A stretch of DNA of 64,000 bases from Dehalococcoidia bacterium (GTDB lineage: Bacteria; Chloroflexota; Dehalococcoidia; Bin125). Both the position numbers and the translations under genes were made by a program. This document shows, in pieces, positions 16,856-24,779 of the stretch (its first letter is position 1; each line of letters opens with the position of its first letter). The notes beneath the pieces are model-generated. The model saw only the letters and a list, made by a program, of their open reading frames with translations, was not told the DNA's origin and searched no databases. The stretch spans positions 124,001 to 188,000 of the forward strand of contig JAJDYG010000033.1 of assembly GCA_022822855.1 (NCBI GenBank), read 5' to 3'.

Positions 16856-17948
16856 CCGAACAGGCGACACCCCGGCGCTCGTTGCTCAACGCGTCTCCAA
16901 GGCGTTCGGTGACACCGTGGCAGTTCGCGAGGCGTCCTTCGAGGTCGAGCGAGGAGAGATCGTCGCGCTGTTAGGGCCCAGCGGCTGCGGCAAATCGACG
17001 ACCCTGCGCGTCCTGGCCGGTTTCGAGCAGCCGGACGACGGTGTGGTGCAAATCAACGGCGAGATCGCGGTCGGTCCCGGCGTCTGGAAGCCGCCCGAGC
17101 GCCGCAGGATCGGAATGGTGCCCCAGGACTTCGCCCTGTTCCCCCACCTCAGCGTCGCTGAGAATATCGGGTTCGGTCTTACCGACGGTCATCGTGCCTG
17201 GTGGACGCGTCCAGTCAGAAGACTCCGACGCGCCCAAGCGCCCGCGCGCGTTCATGAGATGCTGGAACTGGTCGGTCTTCACGACTTCGCCGAGCGATAC
17301 CCGCACGAACTCTCCGGCGGTGAAGCGCAGCGGGTCGCGCTCGCCAGAGCATTGGCCCCCGAACCCGCCGCCGTACTCCTCGATGAGCCGTTCAGCAATC
17401 TGGACCAGAATCTGCGCGCCAGTCTGAGGCTCGCCATGCGAAACATCCTCAAGGCTGCGAACACGGCAGCCGTGTTCGTCACCCACGACCGCGAAGAGGC
17501 GCTTTCTCTCGCCGACCGCGTCGCCGTCATGCGAGACGGCCGGATCGAGCAGATTGGCCCGCCCGACGACATCTACTACCGGCCCGAGACGCGTTTCATT
17601 GGCACGTTCGTCGGCGACGCCAACATCCTTCCGGGTGAACGTACCCGAGGCGGTGCGCAGACCGAACTCGGTTTCGTCGTGCTGGCCGACCTCCCATCCG
17701 AGAGCACTGGCCAGACGGTCGACGTTCTCCTCCGTCCGGAACAACTGGCGCTCAAGCCCTGTCGGGACGATGGGCCCGGTTGCGCAAATGTCATCAGCAG
17801 CGAGTACTACGGACACGACCAGGTCGTCCGAGTGCGCCTCCGATCCGGAGTCGAGGTCGAAGCGAGGCTGCGCACCGAAGTCGTCTGGCACCCCGACGAC
17901 CCGGTCGATGTCATCGTTCTCGACGACGCGATCGCCTTTCCTCGCTGA
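16839..17948 (+). CDS. Iron(III)/spermidine-putrescine-type ABC transporter ATP-binding protein (FbpC-like)
   Basis: The 369-residue ATPase powers the preceding permease. Walker A is GPSGCGKST, the signature is LSGGEAQRVALARAL, Walker B is AAVLLDEPFSNLD and the switch His is in VFVTHDREEALSLADR. A C-terminal TOBE-like regulatory domain follows (VDVLLRPEQL and onwards). The start is placed at GTG 16839, where GGGAG lies at good spacing; TTG 16827 and GTG 16833 are in-frame alternatives. The call of iron as substrate rests on the neighbouring genes, since the ATPase family also serves polyamines and molybdate. Confidence 0.9.
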   Translation: MNSGPDRTGDTPALVAQRVSKAFGDTVAVREASFEVERGEIVALLGPSGCGKSTTLRVLAGFEQPDDGVVQINGEIAVGPGVWKPPERRRIGMVPQDFALFPHLSVAENIGFGLTDGHRAWWTRPVRRLRRAQAPARVHEMLELVGLHDFAERYPHELSGGEAQRVALARALAPEPAAVLLDEPFSNLDQNLRASLRLAMRNILKAANTAAVFVTHDREEALSLADRVAVMRDGRIEQIGPPDDIYYRPETRFIGTFVGDANILPGERTRGGAQTELGFVVLADLPSESTGQTVDVLLRPEQLALKPCRDDGPGCANVISSEYYGHDQVVRVRLRSGVEVEARLRTEVVWHPDDPVDVIVLDDAIAFPR

Positions 17949-18020
17949 CAGCCGCCCGCCGTCCGACCCTTACCATGCCTGCACAGGTTGGATGAGGCCG
18001 AAGCTGCAGAAGGAGCCTCT

Positions 18021-18998
18021 ATGCGCGTCGCCCTGATGGTCGAAGGACAGAACGGACTCACCTGGGAACGCTGGCGGCACATCCTCAGGCTGGCCGACCG
18101 GCTCCGGTTCCCCTCGTTGTTCCGCAGCGATCACTACTTCACCGGTCCCCTGGAGACTAACCAGCAGGACAGCCTCGAGTGCTTTCTCAGTTTCGTCATG
18201 GCGGCCGAAGAAACAACGAGCCTGCGCTTCGGGCCAATGGTCACGCCGGTCACTTTCCGCCGGCCGGTCGATGTCGGCCGGATGGCCGCTCAGATTGATC
18301 AGCTCTCCGGCGGACGCTTCGTCATGGGGCTCGGCGCCGGTTGGAACGAGCCCGAGCACGACGCCTATGGCCTCGACTTCCCCTCAACCCGCGAGCGCTT
18401 CGAGCGTCTCGAGGACGCCATCAACATGATGCAGGCCCTCTGGAGCCCCGGCGAGTCCAGCTACGACGGCAAGTACTACAGTCTCGACCGCGCCGACTGT
18501 CTGCCGATTCCTGAGCCGGGACGCCCCCCAATCCTGATTGGCGGCGGCGGAGAGAAGCGCACGATCCCCATGGCGGCCAGATACGCAACCGAGTGGAACT
18601 GCGTCTCGTTGACGCCCGAGGCGTACGGACACAAACGTGATGTCATGGCCAGAGCGTGCGAGGCGATCGACCGCAATCCCGACGAGATTGCTCACTCGAT
18701 GATGATGTTCCACGCAGTCGGGCCGCCTGAGCTGGTCGAAGCCGGCGGCAAGTTTGCGCAGGGTATGTTCGGTCGACCAGGTCAGTCGCTCGACGAGTTC
18801 CTGACCGAGTTCGGTTCGATGGGCCGACTCGTTGGCGGCGCCGACCAGGTCGTCGATTCTCTGGGACGGTTAGCCGAAGCAGGAGTCGCCGAGGTCCAAT
18901 TCCAGCACTTCCTGTTCGACCGCGACGACGTCCCCGAATTTCTCGCAAGAGATGTCGCGCCGCAGGTCGCCGGCCTCGCGATTGGCAGTCACGCTTAG
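18021..18998 (+). CDS. LLM-class F420-dependent oxidoreductase
   Basis: The 325-residue TIM-barrel protein belongs to the luciferase-like monooxygenase superfamily. It shows LRFPSLFRSDHYFTG, RFGPMVTPVTFRRP and GGRFVMGLGAGWNEPEHDAYGLDFP, the last being typical of the F420-dependent branch. Likely cofactor is F420 or FMN; the substrate is unknown. The ATG at 18021 follows AAGGAG, so an in-frame start 11 codons upstream is not used. It is the first of four LLM-family genes within 13 kb. Confidence 0.9.
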   Translation: MRVALMVEGQNGLTWERWRHILRLADRLRFPSLFRSDHYFTGPLETNQQDSLECFLSFVMAAEETTSLRFGPMVTPVTFRRPVDVGRMAAQIDQLSGGRFVMGLGAGWNEPEHDAYGLDFPSTRERFERLEDAINMMQALWSPGESSYDGKYYSLDRADCLPIPEPGRPPILIGGGGEKRTIPMAARYATEWNCVSLTPEAYGHKRDVMARACEAIDRNPDEIAHSMMMFHAVGPPELVEAGGKFAQGMFGRPGQSLDEFLTEFGSMGRLVGGADQVVDSLGRLAEAGVAEVQFQHFLFDRDDVPEFLARDVAPQVAGLAIGSHA

Positions 18999-19091
18999 GA
19001 AGATCGTCGTCACTCGCTCGGTGGCGGGCTTCTCGCCCGGATCGACTTGCAGCCCAACACCCAACTCAGCACCCAGCCGAAAGGCCAGATC

Positions 19092-20090
19092 ATGAAAATC
19101 AGCGACAACGTCCGCATGGTCCCCGTCCCCGAGGACCAACCGATGCGCCCGACCTCGACCAACATCTACATCATCGGCCAACGCGGCGGCCAGACCTTGA
19201 CCATTGACTCGGGCGAGGCGATCGACAAGTTCCGCTGGATGCTGCGCGGATACCTCGCAGCGATCGACCATTCCGAGATCGGTGTTGCGGCGATCACACA
19301 TCACCATTTCGACCACTCCGGCAACCTCAAGCACGTCAACGAACACCTCAAAGCCGACGTCGCCGTCCCCGAAAACGGCGTCAAACTGCTGCGCGGCCGA
19401 CTCCCGAAAGAGGGAGTCAAGACGTACGCCGACGGCGACACGATCGACCTCGACGGCGGCATACGAGTGCAGGTGATGACCAGCCCGGGACACTCTGTCG
19501 ACTCGCTCTGCTACTACATCGAAGAAGAGGGCATCCTCTTCACAGGCGATACGATCCTCGGCAACACGACCACGGTGGTGGGCGACGTCAACTCCTACAT
19601 GGCGTCGCTCAGGCGTCTGCTCCAGCTTCCCAACATTAAGGTCCTCTGCCCAGGCCACGGCCCGCTGATCACCGACACCGACGACGCAAAGGCCCGCGAC
19701 CGGCTCGAGATGTATGTCGCCCACCGCCAGATGCGCGAGGACCAGATCCTCGAACAGCTCCAGGACGGCGAACCGAGGACCTCCTGGCAGATCATGGAGA
19801 GCATCTACGGAGACAGCATCGACAAGCGCCTCCGCCGCGCCGCCGACGGCAACGTCCAGGCCCATCTCAAGAGCCTGCAGAAGTCGGGAGTCGTCAAAGC
19901 CTCACGAGGCCAGAAGAAGAGACCGAACCCGGCCACGGTCGCCAAGAACAAGGCGAAGGAGCAGGCCAACCGCAAAATCATCCAGCAGGGCAAGCGCCTC
20001 GACAAAGCCCAGAGAGCCAAGATCCTCGCACAACAGGAGAACCCACCCACCGACCTCTGGAAGAACCCGCCCACCTACCAGCTCCGGTAA
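19092..20090 (+). CDS. MBL-fold metallohydrolase (LACTB2-like) with basic C-terminus
   Basis: The 332-residue product is a metallo-beta-lactamase-fold hydrolase. The binuclear metal site is visible as THHHFDHSG (HxHxDH-type), SPGHSVDS, FTGDTILG and CPGHGPLI. A winged-helix-like segment follows (TSWQIMESIYG and the repeat of basic helices), then a lysine/arginine-rich tail. LACTB2-like proteins include endoribonucleases and glyoxalase-II relatives, and the basic tail would fit nucleic-acid binding; this is inference. The ATG at 19092 is preferred over a TTG 15 codons upstream. A hairpin repeat begins 2 nt after its stop. Confidence 0.88.
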   Translation: MKISDNVRMVPVPEDQPMRPTSTNIYIIGQRGGQTLTIDSGEAIDKFRWMLRGYLAAIDHSEIGVAAITHHHFDHSGNLKHVNEHLKADVAVPENGVKLLRGRLPKEGVKTYADGDTIDLDGGIRVQVMTSPGHSVDSLCYYIEEEGILFTGDTILGNTTTVVGDVNSYMASLRRLLQLPNIKVLCPGHGPLITDTDDAKARDRLEMYVAHRQMREDQILEQLQDGEPRTSWQIMESIYGDSIDKRLRRAADGNVQAHLKSLQKSGVVKASRGQKKRPNPATVAKNKAKEQANRKIIQQGKRLDKAQRAKILAQQENPPTDLWKNPPTYQLR

Positions 20091-20091
20091 G

Positions 20092-20140
20092 AGCTCCCCC
20101 TCTGGGGGAGCTGCCCTGCACGGAGTGCGGGGCTGAGGGG
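20092..20140 (+). repeat. Intergenic hairpin repeat, copy 1 (post-stop)
   Basis: A perfect 9-bp stem, AGCTCCCCC-TCT-GGGGGAGCT (20092-20112), is followed by a second imperfect hairpin GCCCTGCACGGAGTGCGGGGC (read as two arms around GGA) and then TGAGGGGGC. It begins 1 nt after the stop codon of the MBL-fold gene. Related structures are at 21305, 23513, 47416 and 55185. Confidence 0.8.
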
Positions 20141-20188
20141 GCACGCCGAGGTTCGCACCGCCTCAACAATCTGACGAAAGAGACGCCA

Positions 20189-21277
20189 ATGCACTACGGA
20201 ATCGGAATTCCCAGCTGGATCAACGCCTACCAGGAAGTCCAACGCGCCGAGGCCGCCGGCTTCACCCACGCCTGGTTCTACGACTCCCAACTCATCTACT
20301 CCGATGTCTACGCGGCGATGGCGTTGGCCGCGCACCACACCTCGACGATCAAGCTGGGCACGCTGGTCGCGATTCCCTCAAACCGGATCGCGCCCGTCAC
20401 CGCTTCCGCCGTCGCCTCGCTGAACAAGCTCGCGCCCGGGCGCATCATCCTCGGCATCGGTACCGGCTACACCGGTCGTAACACCATGGGTCTGCCCGCC
20501 TACCCGATTGCCCGCTACCGCGAGTACGCGAAGCAGGTCCGGGGACTGCTCAACGGCGAGGATGTCCTCTACACGGACGACGTCACCGGTCAGGAACGCT
20601 GGATCCGTCTGATTCACGGTCAGCATTCCGAGTTCCTCAACCTTGACGACTTCATCCCGATCTATGTCGCCGCCAACGGCCCCCGCGCGCTGGAGGTCGT
20701 CGGGCAAGCAGGTGACGGCTGGGTCACCACCGGCATGGGACTCAACGCGCAGCAGTGCTTCCCCGCCATCGCCGCCGCCGCAGAGGCCGCCGGTCGCTCG
20801 ACCGAGAAACCCTACACCGTTGGCCTCACCTCCGGACTCGTGCTGAACGAAGGTGAGACCTTCGAATCGGAGCGCGTGACCAGGATCCTCGGCCCCGGGA
20901 TGGTCCCCGGCGTCCACGCGATGTGGGAGGCCGCCTACGGCCCCGGCGCCAACCTCGGCATGGACAACCCCGACCTCGCCGGCGAGTACCACAACTACAT
21001 CCGCGAATACTCGTCGGCCAAGGGCACGCCCGACGATCGCCTCTATCTCGACGTGCACGAAGGCCACATGGTCTATCTCAAGCCAGGCGAGGAACGCTTT
21101 GTCTTCCCCCAGGTGCTCGAACGCAGCCTGGTCGGAACGGGACCGCAGATCATTGAGAAGCTCGAACACCTCGAATCGATCGGCGTCGACAACATCGCCC
21201 TCACCGCCAACGATCCCGCTGGCGCCCGCGAGATCATCGACGACTTCTCAAGAGAAGTCATCCAGAAGCGCACCTAA
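20189..21277 (+). CDS. LLM-class flavin/F420 oxidoreductase, paralog A
   Basis: The 362-residue LLM-family protein is close to the N5,N10-methylenetetrahydromethanopterin-reductase-like branch. Visible blocks are GFTHAWFYDSQLIYSD, LGTLVAIPSNRIAPVTASA and RIILGIGTGYTGRNTMGL. It is strikingly similar in sequence and identical in length to the protein at 22423. Both probably bind F420 or FMN; the substrate is unknown. The ATG at 20189 follows a purine stretch (GAAAGAG). The gene is bracketed by hairpin repeats on both sides. Confidence 0.9.
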   Translation: MHYGIGIPSWINAYQEVQRAEAAGFTHAWFYDSQLIYSDVYAAMALAAHHTSTIKLGTLVAIPSNRIAPVTASAVASLNKLAPGRIILGIGTGYTGRNTMGLPAYPIARYREYAKQVRGLLNGEDVLYTDDVTGQERWIRLIHGQHSEFLNLDDFIPIYVAANGPRALEVVGQAGDGWVTTGMGLNAQQCFPAIAAAAEAAGRSTEKPYTVGLTSGLVLNEGETFESERVTRILGPGMVPGVHAMWEAAYGPGANLGMDNPDLAGEYHNYIREYSSAKGTPDDRLYLDVHEGHMVYLKPGEERFVFPQVLERSLVGTGPQIIEKLEHLESIGVDNIALTANDPAGAREIIDDFSREVIQKRT

Positions 21278-21304
21278 AGCCTCATTTGCGCGGACCCTCC
21301 GATC

Positions 21305-21337
21305 CCCTCTCCCTCTGGGAGAGGGTGAGGGCGAGGG
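21305..21337 (+). repeat. Intergenic hairpin repeat, copy 2
   Basis: CCCTCTCCC-TCT-GGGAGAGGG followed by TGAGGGCGAGGG, 27 nt after the stop of paralog A. It is the most diverged member of the hairpin family but keeps the TCT loop and the G-rich 3' tail. Confidence 0.7.
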
Positions 21338-21400
21338 CCCTCCCACACCTGGTCAAGCAACCCCTTGGACGGCCCACGCCGCGACGCACCGGCGGTCGTC

Positions 21401-21428
21401 GCCCCGTGCTTGACACGGGGCCCAGACC
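21401..21428. repeat. Palindromic repeat with CCCCGTG core, copy 1
   Basis: Core CCCCGTGCTTGACACGGGG forms a stem (CCCCGTG/CACGGGG) with a TTGA-like loop and is followed by CCCAGACC. The same 28 bases recur at 55273-55300, also within 100 nt of a G-rich hairpin repeat, so the two repeat types travel together. Confidence 0.75.
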
Positions 21429-21517
21429 TCGATGTTCGATCGTGCTGCAGAAGTCACCTTCACCTCAAACATTGTGCGCGGCCAGGGTCGGTACGCCCAG
21501 AAAGAGCACAACCGCGT

Positions 21518-21733
21518 CTAAAAATACCGATCGGCCAGAGCACTGCCTGCGACTCGCAAGTAGGCCCATCCAATCATCAACGCAGCGCCGCCTGCAGTTG
21601 ACAGGGACCAGAGTACGCATGCTTTCGCAATGCTCACCTCGCCGGTGAGCCCCAACACAAGCGGAAGGATCAGCGCTCCCACGATGAGCCCGAGGGCATC
21701 ACGACGGCGGTGAATGCCACGAATCTTCGGCAT
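21518..21733 (-). CDS. Possible small two-TM membrane protein
   Basis: A 71-residue frame from ATG 21731-21733 has a basic N-terminus (MPKIRGIHRRRDA), a hydrophobic helix (LGLIVGALILPLVLGL), a short polar turn and a second hydrophobic helix. That is the look of a small positive-inside membrane protein. No clear ribosome-binding site precedes it and no family is recognised. It lies alone in a 1.1-kb stretch between the two LLM paralogs, which otherwise holds only repeats. Confidence 0.35.
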   Translation of the reverse strand: MPKIRGIHRRRDALGLIVGALILPLVLGLTGEVSIAKACVLWSLSTAGGAALMIGWAYLRVAGSALADRYF

Positions 21734-22180
21734 AGCACTCAGGTGAACAGGTCTTGGTGTAACCAATCCTCCAATGGTCGACGGCGTCCCAAGGATAATC
21801 AAACCTTCGTCCGGGCGGTCGTTGCTTGACCCTCAACATCCATCACAGTACATTTGTGCTTGGGTTGACCAATCGGAAAGCGAGTCCCCCCGTGCCGCAA
21901 GCCACACCGATCCAGCATCTATCCCCGCCTCACCCGGCCGGTGTCTCGCGCCTACTAGCTCATCCATCAAACCCACCCCGAACCGACAAAACCATGCCAA
22001 AATTATCACTTCTTGTACCCCCCAATCTCACGAGCCCCAGCAAAACAAAGAAGATCGACGTTTTTCTCCTCCCAGAAAAAATTCTCGGCGAATCGCGCTC
22101 CACTCGACCGAGTCAGAGTCAACGACAGTCCAACGATTGTCCAAGCGGCCGCGCCAGTACCCGGCCAGGTTCCACCAAAT

Positions 22181-22280
22181 CCGAACGAAATCGAACAAAC
22201 CCGAACGCCCAAGCGGTCAGTCAGGCTGAACGGGGCTGGACCAGGCTGAACGATCCTGACCGATTCTGACCGCCCTGAAC
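22181..22280. repeat. Degenerate 10-bp tandem array A
   Basis: On the minus strand the tract reads as units of about ten bases beginning GTTCAG, GTCAG or GTTCG (for example GTTCGGGTTT, GTTCGATTTC, GTCAGAATCG). On the plus strand CGAAC or CTGAAC/CTGAC recurs at 22182, 22192, 22202, then 22226, 22246, 22256, 22266 and 22275. It combines the unit types of arrays B (28321) and C (40361). It lies 140 bp upstream of an LLM gene; the surrounding 21734-22422 holds no supportable gene. Confidence 0.75.
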
Positions 22281-22422
22281 GCACGATCTTCAGCAATACA
22301 CTGAACTTCGTGCCGTTCAGCTCCGAAAGAGCTGTTCTGACCTGAACACTGAACGGCGGCACGTAGGCTTCAAAATTGGCTCTAGCCGAACAAGTAGCCT
22401 GAGGCAGCTGAGGAGGCGACCC

Positions 22423-23511
22423 ATGGACTATGGACTGCTCGTCCCGACCTACATCGACATGTGGAAGGAAGTCGTGCGCGCCGAGGAGGCGGGCTTCACC
22501 CACGCCTGGTTCCCCGACTCGCAGTTGATCTGGTCCGATTGCTACGCCGCAATGGCGCTGGCTGCCGAGCGGACCTCGACGATCAAGCTGGGCACGCTGG
22601 TTTCAATTCCATCCAACCGGATCGCGCCGGTGACCGCGTCGGCGATTGCGACAATCAACAAGCTCGCACCGGGTCGCACGATCCTCGCACTCGGTACCGG
22701 CTACACGGGTCGCAACACGATGGGTCTGCCCTCATATCCGGTCAAGAAGTTCCGTGAGTACGCGCAGCAGGTTCGAGACCTCCTCGACGGCAACGACATC
22801 CTGCACACCGACGACGTGACCGGCCGCGAGACCTGGATCCGGCTGATCCACCCCGACCATCCGGACTTCTACAACATCAAGGATCACATTCCGATCTACC
22901 TCGCCGCCAACGGTCCGAGAGCGACCGCGGTGGTTGGCGAGATCGGCGACGGATTCGTGACCGCCGGCACCGGACCGTGGCTCGATTCCGCCTTCCCGAT
23001 CATCGAGGACGCGGCACGCTCGGCCGGCCGTTCGACCGAGAAGCCCTACACGGTCGGTCTGGTCGGCGCATGCGTGCTGGAGGACGGCGAGGACATCATG
23101 TCGGAGCGCGTCGTCCACCGCGCCGGCGCGGTCGCGGCGGTCTACAACCACACGCTGTGGGAGTCGGAGTACGGCGGCTGGGGCGGCAACCTCAAGGGCG
23201 CCAATCCCGACGCCGCAGCCGAGTACAACCAGTACATCACCCAGTACGCCGAAGAGCGCGGCCGGCCGCTCGATCGCCTCTACCTCGATGTGCATGAGGG
23301 CCACTACAGCTACCTCAAAGAGGGCGAGGCCCAGTTCGTCACGCGAGACCGTCTGGAGGACATGATCATCGGCACGCCCGACCAGATCATCGAGAAGTCG
23401 GAGCGGGCCGAGTCGAGCGGTGTGGACCATCTCGCGATGACCGCGCTGGATCCAGCGGCTGCCAATGACCTGATCGACGAAATGGCCCCAATCATCGCGA
23501 GGACGTCGTAA
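22423..23511 (+). CDS. LLM-class flavin/F420 oxidoreductase, paralog B
   Basis: The 362-residue product is a close paralog of the protein at 20189, sharing GFTHAWFPDSQLIWSD, SIPSNRIAPVTASAIA, LGTGYTGRNTMGLPSYP and RSTEKPYTVGL. Differences are concentrated in the middle and C-terminal parts, which shape the substrate pocket in this superfamily. Hence the pair probably arose by duplication and diverged in substrate. The ATG at 22423 follows GAGGAGGCGACCC. A hairpin repeat begins 1 nt after the stop codon, as for the MBL-fold gene. Confidence 0.92.
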   Translation: MDYGLLVPTYIDMWKEVVRAEEAGFTHAWFPDSQLIWSDCYAAMALAAERTSTIKLGTLVSIPSNRIAPVTASAIATINKLAPGRTILALGTGYTGRNTMGLPSYPVKKFREYAQQVRDLLDGNDILHTDDVTGRETWIRLIHPDHPDFYNIKDHIPIYLAANGPRATAVVGEIGDGFVTAGTGPWLDSAFPIIEDAARSAGRSTEKPYTVGLVGACVLEDGEDIMSERVVHRAGAVAAVYNHTLWESEYGGWGGNLKGANPDAAAEYNQYITQYAEERGRPLDRLYLDVHEGHYSYLKEGEAQFVTRDRLEDMIIGTPDQIIEKSERAESSGVDHLAMTALDPAAANDLIDEMAPIIARTS

Positions 23512-23512
23512 G

Positions 23513-23554
23513 CCTCCCCCTTTGGGGGAGGTGTCACGAAGTGACGGAGGGGGC
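23513..23554 (+). repeat. Intergenic hairpin repeat, copy 3 (post-stop)
   Basis: CCTCCCCC-TTT-GGGGGAGG is followed by a second hairpin GTCAC-GAA-GTGAC and the tail GGAGGGGGC. It begins 1 nt after the stop codon of paralog B and ends about 5 nt before the next gene, so it fills the intergenic space. Confidence 0.8.
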
Positions 23555-23559
23555 CGACA

Positions 23560-24198
23560 ATGGAGACGCCGCTGACCTGGAATCTGCCCAAGTCGCCGCC
23601 GGCTCCGACGCTGGTGCTGACCCACGGGGCAGGCGCGTCTTCGACCCATCCGAGCACCGCGCATCTGGCCGAACTGATCGCCGAACGCGGCGTCCGGGTC
23701 GCGCGGTTCGACTTTCCCTACATGCGACGTGCGACGGCCGAAGGACGCCGACCGTGGCCGCCCGATCCTGAGGACGTCCTCGCCGGAACCTGGGTGCAGG
23801 TGATCCAACAGCTCGCCGAGCAGGGCGTGCCGACCTCGAAGCTGTTCTTCGGCGGCCGCAGCATGGGCGGCCGGATCGCCAGCTACATCGCCGACGCGGT
23901 TCAGCCAGCCGGCATGGTCTGCATCAGCTACCCGTTCCATGCTCCGAACAACCCGTCATCGGCGATCACCATTCATCTCCAGCAGATGGCGACGCCGACG
24001 CTGATCGTCCAGGGTGAGCGTGACGAGTATGGGACGCGGGACGAGGTTGAGGCGTACGATCTCTCACCCAGCATCGAACTCTGTTGGATTCCAGACGGCA
24101 ACCATGGGCTCGTGCCTCGGAAGCGCTCCGGGCATACGGAGGAGGGGAATCGGGAGTTGGCGGCGGACGCGATTGCGGAGTTCATTCTCGCCAGATGA
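23560..24198 (+). CDS. Alpha/beta hydrolase (KANL3/Tex30, dienelactone-hydrolase-like)
   Basis: The 212-residue product has a short alpha/beta-hydrolase fold. The oxyanion region is LVLTHGAGASS, the nucleophile Ser is in FFGGRSMGGRIAS, the acid is in VQGERDEYG and the His in IPDGNHGLVP. The compact size and GRSMGG motif match the KANL3/Tex30-like predicted hydrolases. Substrate unknown. It overlaps the convergent nitroreductase by 17 nt at the 3' end. Confidence 0.88.
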   Translation: METPLTWNLPKSPPAPTLVLTHGAGASSTHPSTAHLAELIAERGVRVARFDFPYMRRATAEGRRPWPPDPEDVLAGTWVQVIQQLAEQGVPTSKLFFGGRSMGGRIASYIADAVQPAGMVCISYPFHAPNNPSSAITIHLQQMATPTLIVQGERDEYGTRDEVEAYDLSPSIELCWIPDGNHGLVPRKRSGHTEEGNRELAADAIAEFILAR

Positions 24199-24730
24199 CT
24201 TCGGCGGGTCGGCGTTCGGCGGGCATCTCGCGCATCTCCTCGGGGGCGTAGCCGAGGTAGAGGTAGGCGACGATCCGGTCCTGCTCGCCGATTCCCAGCC
24301 AGCGCTTGGCGGCAGGATTCTCGGCCAGCGCGCCGGTGCTCCACTTCGACGCGAGGCCTCGGGCGGTTGCGGCGAGCATCATGTTCTGCACCGCGCAGCA
24401 GACGGCTGCGTAATCTTCCTGGTCGCGGATCGGATCGTCCGGGACAGCCTGCTGCGTCACTGCGACGAACAGCGGCGAGCGCATCAGCTTGCCGCGCGGG
24501 TCCTTCTTGAACTCTCCGCCCGCGTCGAGGATGGCGTTGCACATATCTTCGCGCGCCGATCCTGATACGACGTGAAAGCGCCAGGGTTCGGTGTGCTTGT
24601 GATTGGGCGCCCAGCGCGCGGCCTCGATCAGGTCCTCAATCACTTCCTGCGCGACCGGGCGATCAGAGAAGACGCCGATCGTGCGTCGCTCGCGGATTGC
24701 CGTGTCGACATCCATGGCTGTCACTTTCAT
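24182..24730 (-). CDS. Nitroreductase-family FMN protein
   Basis: The 182-residue protein has the nitroreductase pattern: TAIRERRTIGVFSDRPV with the Arg pair that binds FMN phosphate, AARWAPNHKHTEPWRF, and CCAVQNMMLAATARGL. Members reduce nitro compounds, quinones or enones using NAD(P)H. The ATG at 24728-24730 is chosen with GGAAA upstream; a second ATG lies five codons further in and a TTG three codons upstream. The gene diverges from the MFS transporter, with which it shares a 49-nt promoter region. Confidence 0.9.
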   Translation of the reverse strand: MKVTAMDVDTAIRERRTIGVFSDRPVAQEVIEDLIEAARWAPNHKHTEPWRFHVVSGSAREDMCNAILDAGGEFKKDPRGKLMRSPLFVAVTQQAVPDDPIRDQEDYAAVCCAVQNMMLAATARGLASKWSTGALAENPAAKRWLGIGEQDRIVAYLYLGYAPEEMREMPAERRPAEVIWRE

Positions 24731-24779
24731 TGTTTCCAACTTCTGACGGAAACCTGCTCACAGCATACGATCACGGGAC

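Noticed and set aside
22732-23940. 402-codon minus-strand frame opposite LLM paralog B and the hydrolase
   Set aside because: Covers two well-supported genes on the other strand and a repeat; no recognisable domain.
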